6,046 nucleotides of DNA from Candidatus Methanoperedentaceae archaeon (GTDB lineage Archaea; Halobacteriota; Methanosarcinia; Methanosarcinales; Methanoperedenaceae). How positions within the stretch are numbered: the stretch's first letter is position 1; each line of letters starts with the position of its first letter. The translations under genes and the position numbers were made by a program. The notes beneath the pieces were generated by a model. That model did no database searches. It saw only the letters and a list, made by a program, of their open reading frames with translations, and had not been told where the DNA came from. Shown one piece after another: positions 1 to 5,277 of the stretch. The DNA is taken from the NCBI GenBank assembly GCA_027371625.1, contig DAHXMQ010000169.1, positions 1 to 6,046 of the forward strand. The letters run 5' to 3'.

Positions 1-32
1 CGTGAGAGTGCCTCGGAAATTTTTCGTGGATA

Positions 33-44
33 ATTTTAAATATT
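33..44 (+). promoter_or_regulatory. Probable TATA box of fprA
   Basis: An AT-rich stretch (TTTTAAATATTG) is centred about 46 nt upstream of the fprA ATG. Archaeal transcription usually starts about 25 nt after the TATA centre, which would leave a leader of about 20 nt containing the GTGAT ribosome-binding signal at 75-79. A second AT-rich block, AATTATAAAA at about 54-63, is an alternative but would give an almost leaderless message. The assignment is by position and composition only. Confidence 0.4.
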
Positions 45-82
45 GAGCGGGCATAATTATAAAAAGAAGCAAGAGTGATAAA

Positions 83-1273
83 ATGGCTGTAGAACTAAAA
101 GAGGGAGTGTACTGGGTCGGAGTCGTTGACTGGAACATCAAGAAGTTTCACGGACACGAATATTCAACGCATAGAGGCACTTCATATAACTGTTATCTTA
201 TAATCGATGAGAAAGTTGCCCTCGTTGATACGGTATATGGTCCGTATTCCCATCAGATGATAGAGAACATTGAAAAGCTCATCGATGTCAAGAAGATCGA
301 TTATGTGATAGCGAACCATGCAGAGACAGACCATTCAGGCGGGCTTCCTGAACTGATGAGACTGATACCCGATGCAACTGTTCTGGTCTCGGAGAAGGGA
401 GCCGAGAGCGTCTATAAACATTACCAGCACCACTGGAATTTCAAGGTTGTGAAAACTGGCGACAGCATAAGCCTTGGCAAGAACAGCCTTGTATTCGTAA
501 TGGCACCGATGCTTCACTGGCCCGACAGCATGTTCACGTACCTTACAGGCAAGAATATCCTGATGCCCAACGACGCTTTTGGCATGCACTATGCATCGTC
601 CGGGCGCTTCAATGATGAAGTGGACGAGATTGAAGTGTATCAGGAAGCGATAAAATTCTACGCGAATATTCTCACGCCTTTTTCCGAGCTTGTTATCAAG
701 AAAATAGACGAGTTCAAGAAATTGAACATTCCAGTGGATATCATTGCCCCGAGCCACGGGATTATATGGAGGAAAGACCCACTGCAAATCGTAGATGCTT
801 ATTACAAATGGGCATCGGGACCAAACGACTGCTCTGCCGTGATAATCTACGATACCATGTGGAACGCCACTGAAAAGATGGCGCAGGCGATAGGAGATGG
901 GCTTGAGAAGGAGGGAGTGAACTATAAGATGTTCCACATGGGGGTGTGCGACCGCAATGATGTGTTGACCGAGATTTTCAAGGCAAGAGGGATACTCATC
1001 GGTTCGCCCACGCTGAATAACGGTCTTCTGCCTACCATCAAGCCAATACTTGAGGACCTGAAGGGATTGAGGTTCAAGAACAAGGTCGGAGCAGCCTTCG
1101 GCTCCTACGGCTGGAGCGGGGAGAACGTGAAGCTCATCGAGGAGAACCTTGAGAAGGCAAGGATTAAAGTGGTGCAGGAAGGCATCAAATTCAAGTGGCA
1201 GCCGACAGTGGAAGAGCTTGAGAAGTGCTTGGAGTTCGGGAGGGCTTTTGCGGCGAAGGTGAAAGGGGGGTAA
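83..1273 (+). CDS. fprA: Flavodiiron protein, FprA type (probable F420H2 oxidase / O2 or NO reductase)
   Basis: A cytoplasmic enzyme expected to reduce O2 to water, or NO to N2O, at a non-heme diiron site next to FMN; in methanogenic archaea the electron donor is reduced F420. The 396 residues match the usual 400 or so of the two-domain form. The N-terminal beta-lactamase-like domain (about 1-245) carries the diiron ligands: H79-x-E81-x-D83-H84, H145 in an LHWPDS context, D164 and H225 in PSHG. The flavodoxin domain (about 250-396) has the FMN phosphate loop T258-MWNAT and the later GSPT and GSYGWSGE loops. There is no rubredoxin domain. The start is fixed by the archaeal signal GTGAT at 75-79, 3 nt before ATG. 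It stands alone and converges on the ftsY operon. The family call is firm. The donor, and whether O2 or NO is preferred, is inferred. Confidence 0.95.
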   Translation: MAVELKEGVYWVGVVDWNIKKFHGHEYSTHRGTSYNCYLIIDEKVALVDTVYGPYSHQMIENIEKLIDVKKIDYVIANHAETDHSGGLPELMRLIPDATVLVSEKGAESVYKHYQHHWNFKVVKTGDSISLGKNSLVFVMAPMLHWPDSMFTYLTGKNILMPNDAFGMHYASSGRFNDEVDEIEVYQEAIKFYANILTPFSELVIKKIDEFKKLNIPVDIIAPSHGIIWRKDPLQIVDAYYKWASGPNDCSAVIIYDTMWNATEKMAQAIGDGLEKEGVNYKMFHMGVCDRNDVLTEIFKARGILIGSPTLNNGLLPTIKPILEDLKGLRFKNKVGAAFGSYGWSGENVKLIEENLEKARIKVVQEGIKFKWQPTVEELEKCLEFGRAFAAKVKGG

Positions 1274-1277
1274 AAGA

Positions 1278-1297
1278 CCCCGCATTTAAATGCGGGG
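1278..1297. repeat. Perfect 20-nt palindrome after fprA
   Basis: CCCCGCATTTAAATGCGGGG is an uninterrupted palindrome starting 4 nt after the fprA stop codon. As RNA or single-stranded DNA it folds into a GC-clamped hairpin. It could be the left-end hairpin of the adjacent IS200/IS605-type element, whose members use subterminal hairpins and, in IS200, a left-end hairpin that blocks read-through. It could equally be a 3'-end structure of the fprA transcript. It shares the design of a GC clamp around a central TTTAAA/CTTAAG core with the hairpin at 1834-1854. Confidence 0.7.
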
Positions 1298-1300
1298 ATT

Positions 1301-1323
1301 GAACCGCAGATGAACGCAGATTT
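1301..1323 (+). repeat. Dispersed repeat, left copy of a 23-nt inverted pair
   Basis: The 23 nt beginning GAACCGCAGATG and ending CGCAGATTT match the reverse complement of 4217-4239 at 22 of 23 positions (only the eighth base differs, A versus T). Internally it repeats the motif CGCAGAT (1305-1311 and 1315-1321). GAACGCAGAT-type units of this kind are known as dispersed intergenic repeats in various prokaryotes, so this is probably one member of a genome-wide family. It lies 27 nt past the fprA stop. Confidence 0.75.
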
Positions 1324-1355
1324 GCTCGATTTGAATATTTTCACTCCGCTTGCCA

Positions 1356-1378
1356 CAGGGTTTTAAGTATAGACCTTG
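1356..1378 (+). repeat. Imperfect hairpin and TATA-like motif before tnpA (candidate left end)
   Basis: CAGGGTTT (1356-1363) can pair with AGACCTTG (1371-1378) using two G-U pairs, leaving a loop TAAGTAT. The loop motif TTAAGTA also occurs in the right-end hairpin at 1834-1854. This makes it an alternative to 1278-1297 as the recognised left-end structure. The same bases (TTTTAAGTATAG, 1361-1372) sit about 24 nt before the ATG at 1390, so they could also be a TATA box driving a leaderless tnpA message. No Shine-Dalgarno sequence is visible before that ATG. Confidence 0.4.
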
Positions 1379-1389
1379 AAGTATTGGCT

Positions 1390-1815
1390 ATGGATAGACC
1401 AGGGAAAGAGCTCCGCCATGACAGGCACACGGTATCATTGCTCACAGACCATCTGGTGATAACTCCAAAATACCGTGGTAAAATCCTGATAGGTGAGGTT
1501 GCTTTTGTTGCAGAAGGAGTCATCAGGGGAACATGTGCGGAGATGGGCATCAAGATTATTGACATGGCTGTAAATATAGACCATGTGCACATGTTTTTCC
1601 AGTACCCGCCAAAATACTCATTAAGTTTCATCGCCAAGAAAATCAAAGGAAGGTCGAGCAGGATATTGAGGCAGGAATTCCCGCATCTCAGAGATTGGTG
1701 CGAAGGTCATCTCTGGTCTTCGGGCTGTTACCACGGCTCGGTCGGGCAGGGCTGGGAGGTAGTTGAGAAATACATTTCCTCGCAGAATTGCGTCGGCGGT
1801 GAGAAAGGTTTATAA
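1390..1815 (+). CDS. tnpA: IS200/IS605-family Y1 transposase (TnpA)
   Basis: A single-strand DNA transposase of the HUH class that cuts and rejoins element ends through a tyrosine-DNA link. From the ATG at 1390 it has 141 residues, within the usual range of 130-150. The N-terminus RHDRHTVSLLTDHLVITPKYR is the family signature. The metal-binding HUH motif is H65-V-H67 in NIDHVHMFF. KIKGRSSRILRQEFPHL and HLWSSGCYHGSVG follow, and the catalytic tyrosine is Y128 in EKYISSQ, with the helper glutamine at Q132. All catalytic residues are present, so the protein may be active. An in-frame TTG at 1384 would add two residues, and ATG is preferred. No tnpB accessory gene follows, so this is the IS200 type. 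The loop reads GCYHGSVG where many relatives have GYFVASVG, a mild divergence. It is flanked by hairpins on both sides. Confidence 0.93.
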   Translation: MDRPGKELRHDRHTVSLLTDHLVITPKYRGKILIGEVAFVAEGVIRGTCAEMGIKIIDMAVNIDHVHMFFQYPPKYSLSFIAKKIKGRSSRILRQEFPHLRDWCEGHLWSSGCYHGSVGQGWEVVEKYISSQNCVGGEKGL

Positions 1816-1833
1816 GCAAAAAACGATAGCAAG

Positions 1834-1854
1834 CCCATGTACTTAAGTACGGGG
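1834..1854 (+). repeat. Right-end hairpin of the IS200-like element
   Basis: CCC (1834-1836) pairs with GGG (1851-1853), enclosing a two-base bulge and the perfect 12-nt palindrome GTACTTAAGTAC (1839-1850). It begins 19 nt after the tnpA stop. Bulged hairpins just beyond tnpA are the right-end recognition structures of Y1 transposases, and cleavage normally falls a few bases to the 3' side. The resemblance to the 1278-1297 palindrome and to the 1356-1378 loop supports a functional pairing of ends. Confidence 0.65.
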
Positions 1855-2074
1855 TATAGTGACTGCTTGACGCGCTCGTTATCATGCTCTCAAAAGATAG
1901 AAGCCAAAACAACTGTCTCCAAGTGCAAACTATGCGCACGCCTTGTAAGATTGCTACTTTCTGCTATTTCCAGACAATGTACTGGTTATTCATCGGATAG
2001 ATATCAACTCGCTCAGAATATAAAACGTACTTATTTATCTATACCGTGAGTTAAAAAGATAGATGAAGTATTGT
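1855..2074. other. Gene-free stretch after the IS-like element
   Basis: No convincing gene was found on either strand. A 70-codon open frame at 1837-2049 (+) starts inside the right-end hairpin, has no ribosome-binding site and shows no recognisable protein character. The only signals are AT-rich TATA-like motifs near 2030-2043 (CTTATTTATCTATA) and, just past this stretch, at 2075-2084, which could serve the next gene. Presumably it is spacer between the mobile element and the accessory genes. Confidence 0.5.
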
Positions 2075-2084
2075 GCATATAAAG
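2075..2084 (+). promoter_or_regulatory. Probable TATA box of the broken membrane-protein gene
   Basis: GCATATAAAG is centred near 2079. A transcript starting about 25 nt later (about 2104) would have a leader of about 27 nt ahead of the ATG at 2131, with GTGAT at 2122-2126 as the ribosome-binding signal. This favours ATG 2131 over the in-frame GTG at 2092, which would lie upstream of the predicted transcript start even though it has AAAGGAG at 2081-2087. Confidence 0.4.
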
Positions 2085-2130
2085 GAGTTAAGTGAAATCG
2101 TTGACTTTGAGAAAATGTAAAGTGATAAGT

Positions 2131-2786
2131 ATGATAGATGTATCGACCCTCGTAGGTTCTGTGATAGGTGGTGTAGTTGCATCTATAATAGCAATTGTTA
2201 TTTGGGAGTGGTACAGACAGCCAAACTTGGTTATTGAAATTCCCAATAAAATATCAGGTACAGAGCCTGCAATACAGCCTCAATTTCCTAGGGCATTTTA
2301 TCATCTAAGAGCTGCGAATAAGGGAAAAACTCCTGCTTATAATTGTAGGATAACAATGAAATTTAAAGATGTTAATACTGAAAAACAATTATTCACAGTA
2401 AATGGAAAATGGGATAGAGGACCGCAACCATTGTTGTATATGCCTTTTCCTAAACAAGTACTACCAAATGGAGAGATTAAAGGTAATATTGAGGAAGTTG
2501 CACATGATTTTCTAGTACCTTTTGCAGAAGTAATTGATATTTATCCTAACACATCGGAGAGTTTTTGTATCGTTGTTAAATATACGATAATGAAGATTAT
2601 TGTTATGCATTTAGTTCATGGAGTTATCTCAAAGGTATAGGTCACAAGGTAGATAATTGGAAACTGAACATCGGTGAATACATAGTAGAAATTGAACTTA
2701 CTTATTCTGGCAAAAAGTTTATCGAGAAAGTTTATTTGAGAAATCCTGACAAAACGATGATGAATGTGGAAATTAAAAAACCTTAG
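2131..2786 (+). pseudogene. Frameshifted gene for a membrane-anchored protein of unknown function
   Basis: The function is not recognised. From ATG 2131, 150 codons read in one frame to K150 (2578-2580). That frame then runs through unconvincing residues to a TAG at 2638-2640. Skipping two bases (TA, 2581-2582) opens 67 further codons with coherent content (YDNEDYCYAFSSWSYLKGIG, then NWKLNIGEYIVEIELTYSGK) ending at TAG 2784-2786. The restored 217-residue protein has one N-terminal membrane helix (about residues 5-25, LVGSVIGGVVASIIAIVIW), a short WEWYRQP junction, and a beta-rich soluble domain with motifs RAANKGKTPAYNCR, KWDRGPQPL and YPNTSESFCIVVKY. The break lies in TATA, which fits a TA dinucleotide duplication. 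No canonical -1 slippery heptamer is seen, so decay or a sequencing error is likelier than programmed shifting. The gene is AT-rich compared with fprA and ftsY, which suggests acquisition. The PIN gene begins 36 nt later. Confidence 0.75.
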
Positions 2787-2806
2787 TGAAAGATAATTCA
2801 AAGTTT

Positions 2807-2813
2807 AGGGTGA
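2807..2813 (+). promoter_or_regulatory. Ribosome-binding site of the PIN-domain gene
   Basis: AGGGTGA lies 9 nt before ATG 2823 and contains GGTGA, the archaeal anti-16S motif. It selects ATG 2823 as the start and makes the overlapping frame that opens with GTG at 2786 unlikely. Confidence 0.6.
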
Positions 2814-2822
2814 AACAATTAA

Positions 2823-3293
2823 ATGAAGCAAAGAAATCTGAAACTTTATTTAGAGAACTCGGTAATAAACATGTATTTTCAAGACGATGCCCCTTATCTA
2901 AGGGATTTGACCCAACAGTTTTGGGAAGAAGTACTACCTCAGTTTACTGTTTACGTTTCAGAAATTGTCCTTGATGAAATCAGGGCAACTCCAGAACTGA
3001 ATTTACGAAGTGAACTGGAAAACTTGATAAAAGACTTTGAGGTTCTGGAAATAACAGAAGATGTCGTCAGATTATCAAATGCTTATTTATCTCACAGACG
3101 CTTACCGCGCGGGGATGCTCTTCATTTAGCCTCCGCAAGTATTGAAGAAATGGATTTTCTGGTCACATGGAATCTACGGCATCTTTATAAGCATGGGACA
3201 CAAGAGATGATACGTGAGGTGAATGCGAGGTTAAGGATTCCAGTCCCAACGATTGTAACCCCTGATGACTTCTTAGGAGAAGAAGAGGTATAA
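2823..3293 (+). CDS. PIN-domain ribonuclease, VapC-like toxin
   Basis: A 156-residue PIN protein, expected to be a Mg-dependent endoribonuclease that cuts structured RNA when not held by its antitoxin. The fold signatures appear in order: strand 1 LYLENSVIN with acidic E11 where many VapCs have Asp; VYVSEIVLDEI with E47 and E52; GDALHLASA with D98; and DFLVTWNLRHL with D111 and N117. The C-terminus VPTIVTPDDFL is the usual end of this subgroup, whose first motif often reads YLETS or YLEN, so E11 is not necessarily a defect. The length is normal for the family. It is translated just ahead of the small gene at 3297 with only 3 nt between them, so the two form an operon in toxin-first order. Toxin activity is inferred from the family and from the neighbour. 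Confidence 0.88.
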   Translation: MKQRNLKLYLENSVINMYFQDDAPYLRDLTQQFWEEVLPQFTVYVSEIVLDEIRATPELNLRSELENLIKDFEVLEITEDVVRLSNAYLSHRRLPRGDALHLASASIEEMDFLVTWNLRHLYKHGTQEMIREVNARLRIPVPTIVTPDDFLGEEEV

Positions 3294-3296
3294 AAT

Positions 3297-3512
3297 ATGC
3301 AATTAAAAGAAGTTAACGAGAAGATAAAAGAAAAAATAAGGAAGAAAGTGCAAAGAGAATTCCCGAATTGTAAGAGTTTGCAGGATATTCATTACTACCG
3401 CTACATTAAAGAAATTGAATGGCAAAAAATGTCCCCTGCTGAGATTGTTAAAGATATAAAAAGGGGTGCCAGCGAAATCAAAAAAGAGATGAGAGTGCCT
3501 GTACCGGCATGA
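3297..3512 (+). CDS. Small helical protein, candidate antitoxin of the PIN toxin
   Basis: 71 residues and no domain identified with certainty. The composition is lysine- and glutamate-rich and strongly helical: a basic helix at 2-22 (QLKEVNEKIKEKIRKKVQRE), a central HYYRYIKEIEWQKM at about 32-45, and a C-terminal helix SPAEIVKDIKRGASEIKKEM. Short helical partners ending in a helix that contains an A-x-E-(I/V)-K-K-like motif are common beside PIN toxins. There is no evident ribbon-helix-helix or AbrB DNA-binding motif, so autoregulation is uncertain. The ribosome-binding site GAGGT (3285-3289) lies inside the end of the toxin gene, 7 nt before ATG. Placing the antitoxin second reverses the usual vapBC order. 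The antitoxin role rests on size, operon position and composition only. Confidence 0.7.
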   Translation: MQLKEVNEKIKEKIRKKVQREFPNCKSLQDIHYYRYIKEIEWQKMSPAEIVKDIKRGASEIKKEMRVPVPA

Positions 3513-3519
3513 AAATGCC
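3506..3519 (+). repeat. Small GAAA-loop hairpin over the stop codon of the antitoxin candidate
   Basis: GGCAT-GAAA-ATGCC forms a 5-bp stem with a GNRA-type tetraloop, and the TGA stop (3510-3512) sits at the loop. It may stabilise the 3' end of the toxin-antitoxin transcript. There is no U-tract directly after it, so it is not called a terminator. Confidence 0.35.
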
Positions 3520-3890
3520 ATTCATAAAGCACCGTGCCTGTTCTACAAGTGCCTTGTGTCTATTTCTAAAGATGGGGCAACTTCTGATTTCTTCTTGATT
3601 TTTGCGCCTGAAAAGATGCATTAGAAAGCCAGCGAACGATTGAAATGCCAAAACCATGAGCATCGGAGTCAGGATGCTTCGCACCTCGGTGCGGAGTCAG
3701 TGACTGCAACGATTGGTGTGTTTATGCGCATCCATAAGGCGATACTCATCCCCGATGCGAAGCAGCGGCGCAGTCACAAGTTGAAGGATTTGTGTTTCCT
3801 GCTGATTTGTTTCTTTGTTTTATGTTCCTGACCCGGAACCAGAAAGTATTTTTGTCATAACAGCCTTTGATTTGACAGGCAAACCATTAA
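3520..3890. other. Gene-free stretch with interleaved inverted repeats
   Basis: No supportable gene was found. The 63-codon frame at 3640-3831 (+) and the 68-codon frame at 3478-3684 (-) lack ribosome-binding sites and protein-like character. The central part is unusually structured. A local hairpin CGCAC-CTCG-GTGCG lies at 3680-3693. TGCTTCGCA (3675-3683) is complementary to TGCGAAGCA (3756-3764). GTGACTGC (3700-3707) is complementary to GCAGTCAC (3770-3777). The direct repeat CGGAGTCAG occurs at 3664-3672 and 3692-3700, and AACGATTG at 3635-3642 and 3708-3715. It could be a structured RNA, the end of a decayed mobile element, or chance structure. Confidence 0.45.
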
Positions 3891-3893
3891 TGG

Positions 3894-3903
3894 CTTATAA
3901 ACG
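3894..3903 (+). promoter_or_regulatory. Probable TATA box of the 77-codon gene
   Basis: CTTATAAACG is centred about 25 nt before ATG 3922, a spacing that would place the transcript start at or next to the start codon. A leaderless or nearly leaderless message is therefore possible. The alternative ribosome-binding site GGAG (3906-3909) is 12 nt from the ATG, which is longer than usual. Confidence 0.4.
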
Positions 3904-3921
3904 CAGGAGCCAGAAGAAAAA

Positions 3922-4155
3922 ATGAAGAAAAGTAAATATCCAAAAGGTTGGGATGAAGATAGGGTGAACAGGGTTCTAGCCCATTATGAAAAACAAACCG
4001 AGGAGGAAGCCGTAGCAGAGGATGCGGCGGCGTATGAGACCAGAACTCAAACTGCGATGGATATCCCTGTTCAATTAGTTCCTAAAGTCAGGGAGCTTAT
4101 AGCAAAGCATCAAGCATTACAAGATGTGGAAACAACAGCAGATGACATGGGCTAA
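3922..4155 (+). CDS. Small conserved hypothetical protein, antitoxin-like
   Basis: 77 residues, mostly soluble and acidic. The N-terminus KKSKYPKGWDEDRVNRVLAHYEKQTEEEAVAEDAAAYE is followed by TQTAMDIPVQLVPKVRELIAKHQA. The pattern YPxGWDExRVxxVLxHYExQTEEEAVAED followed by IPxxLVPxVRELIAK resembles a small protein recurring in accessory regions of bacteria and archaea, often thought to be an antitoxin component. This is recalled family resemblance and no search was run. IP..LVP..RELIAK could be a short strand-helix element of a DNA-binding or toxin-binding tail. No toxin-sized ORF lies beside it: upstream is gene-free DNA, and downstream the convergent ftsY begins after 86 nt. It is therefore an orphan here. 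Translation to MG-stop is clean, with no sign of truncation. Confidence 0.65.
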   Translation: MKKSKYPKGWDEDRVNRVLAHYEKQTEEEAVAEDAAAYETRTQTAMDIPVQLVPKVRELIAKHQALQDVETTADDMG

Positions 4156-4216
4156 ATATCGTATCGCAATTGTTCATCCGGTTTGACAAGTCGGCAAATT
4201 TCTGATATTGTAGTTT

Positions 4217-4239
4217 AAATCTGCGTTCATCAGCGGTTC
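4217..4239 (-). repeat. Dispersed repeat, right copy of the 23-nt inverted pair
   Basis: Read on the minus strand this begins GAACCGCTGATG and ends CGCAGATTT, identical to 1301-1323 except at one base. It lies 2 nt beyond the ftsY stop codon. The two copies are inverted relative to each other and enclose the whole accessory interval, each sitting just after the 3' end of a conserved gene and in the same orientation relative to that gene. Confidence 0.75.
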
Positions 4240-4241
4240 CC

Positions 4242-5276
4242 TTATTCAAACAGCCTTGCTATCAGCCACTGCGTCTCGAACTTCACAAGGTCTTTATAGC
4301 TCTGTCCCACACCGAGAAAAAGTATGGGTTTGCCTGTTGTGTAGGATATGGAGATTGCTGCGCCGCCTTTAGCATCCGCATCAGCCTTTGTCAGGATGCT
4401 GCCGTTGAATGGCACCGCACTGTTAAAGAGCTTTGCCCTCTCCACAGCATCGTTTCCAGCCACTGCCTCATCCACAAAGATAACAAGGTCGGGCTGGTTT
4501 ACCCTGCACACCTTCTTTAATTGATCCATCAGGTTGACATTGGTATGCATCCTTCCTGCCGTATCAGCCAGCACGATATCCTTGTGCTTTGCTTTCGCGA
4601 ACTGGATTGCATCATAGACCACGGCAGCCGGGTCTGCGCCTTCCTGGTGTTTTATGAGCTTTATCCCCAGCGCCTCGGCATGCATGTCAATCTGCTCGAT
4701 AGCGCCTGCGCGGAAGGTGTCGCCTGCTGCAATTACCACGGAATAGCCCTTTTCCATGAGGCGCTGCGCCATTTTCGCTATCGTGGTCGTCTTTCCCGTT
4801 CCGTTCACTCCAACAAAAACAATGCTCACAGGCTTTTTTGCTTTCTTAACAAATTCATCAAAATCAAAAGAATCAACCGAGATCACTTTCAATATGGCAT
4901 TTTTCATTGCAGTCTCAACGATTTTCCCTGTATCCGAGCCTATTCTTCTTCGCGTTCCCACAAGTTCGTTCTTCACTGATTCAACTATTTTTTCAGCAAC
5001 AGGAAGTGCCACATCGCTCTCAAGAAGCGCCATTTCAAGCTCCCAGAGGTTGTCCTGCAGGCTTTTCTCCTCGATTATGAACTCCTGTTCAAGAACCGCT
5101 GCCTTTATTTTATCATATATGCCGATTTTTTCAGGCGGTTTTTGTATTTCAGGCTCTGGGGCTTCCTTAACGACTTCAGTTTCTACAGGCGTTATTGCTT
5201 CTTTCTCTTTTTCCTCTATCGCCTCGCCGAGTACTGTTTTGAAACTTCCAAGCTTTTCTTTGAGTTTTTCAAACAT
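4242..5276 (-). CDS. ftsY: Signal recognition particle receptor FtsY (SRP GTPase)
   Basis: The membrane-associated receptor that docks SRP-bound ribosomes at the translocon; paired GTP hydrolysis with SRP54 releases the complex. It has 344 residues. There is a charged N-terminal region at 1-50 rich in Glu, Lys and Pro, a helical N domain (about 52-130), and a G domain with every motif present: G1 GVNGTGKTTT (156-165), DTFRAGA (186-192), G3 DTAGR (238-242), G4 TKAD (296-299) and the closing GVGQSYKDLVKF (322-333). DTFRAGA and the C-terminal GVGQ distinguish SRP GTPases from other P-loop proteins, and the acidic N-terminal tail and chain length indicate FtsY over SRP54, which would carry a methionine-rich M domain. 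It starts 1 nt after the pfdA stop, so translation is probably coupled, and no strong ribosome-binding site is seen. Confidence 0.97.
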   Translation of the reverse strand: MFEKLKEKLGSFKTVLGEAIEEKEKEAITPVETEVVKEAPEPEIQKPPEKIGIYDKIKAAVLEQEFIIEEKSLQDNLWELEMALLESDVALPVAEKIVESVKNELVGTRRRIGSDTGKIVETAMKNAILKVISVDSFDFDEFVKKAKKPVSIVFVGVNGTGKTTTIAKMAQRLMEKGYSVVIAAGDTFRAGAIEQIDMHAEALGIKLIKHQEGADPAAVVYDAIQFAKAKHKDIVLADTAGRMHTNVNLMDQLKKVCRVNQPDLVIFVDEAVAGNDAVERAKLFNSAVPFNGSILTKADADAKGGAAISISYTTGKPILFLGVGQSYKDLVKFETQWLIARLFE

Positions 5277-5277
5277 A

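Larger units (their letters stand above)
1278..1865 (+). mobile_element. IS200-like insertion sequence (approximate limits)
   Basis: The transposase gene is bracketed by palindromes at 1278-1297 (or 1356-1378) and 1834-1854, the arrangement expected for IS200/IS605 elements, which have subterminal hairpins instead of terminal inverted repeats and make no target duplication. A size near 0.5-0.6 kb suits an IS200-group element carrying only tnpA. The exact ends cannot be set from one copy. If the left end is at 1278, the dispersed repeat at 1301-1323 would lie inside the element; if the hairpin at 1356 is the left end, the repeat lies outside. The second option agrees better with the repeat also occurring beside ftsY without a transposase. 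Confidence 0.6.

Noticed and set aside
335..1285. 316-codon open frame on the minus strand
   Set aside because: It lies opposite the well-supported fprA gene, has no family character and no ribosome-binding site; it is a by-product of fprA codon bias.
1688..1939. 83-codon open frame on the minus strand
   Set aside because: It overlaps the 3' end of tnpA and the element's hairpin, and its translation is low-complexity and unrecognisable.
1837..2049. 70-codon open frame on the plus strand
   Set aside because: It begins inside the right-end hairpin of the IS-like element, lacks a ribosome-binding site and shows no protein-like pattern.
2575..2590. Programmed ribosomal frameshift in the broken membrane-protein gene
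   Set aside because: No X XXY YYZ heptamer or following strong stem was seen at the junction; a TA duplication explains it more simply.
2786..2974. 62-codon frame overlapping the start of the PIN gene
   Set aside because: It starts at a GTG overlapping the stop of the broken gene and competes with the PIN frame, which has a clear GGTGA site and family motifs.
3478..3831. Open frames of 63 codons (+) and 68 codons (-) in the structured gene-free stretch
   Set aside because: Neither has a ribosome-binding site, recognisable motif or operon context; the 68-codon frame overlaps the end of the antitoxin candidate.
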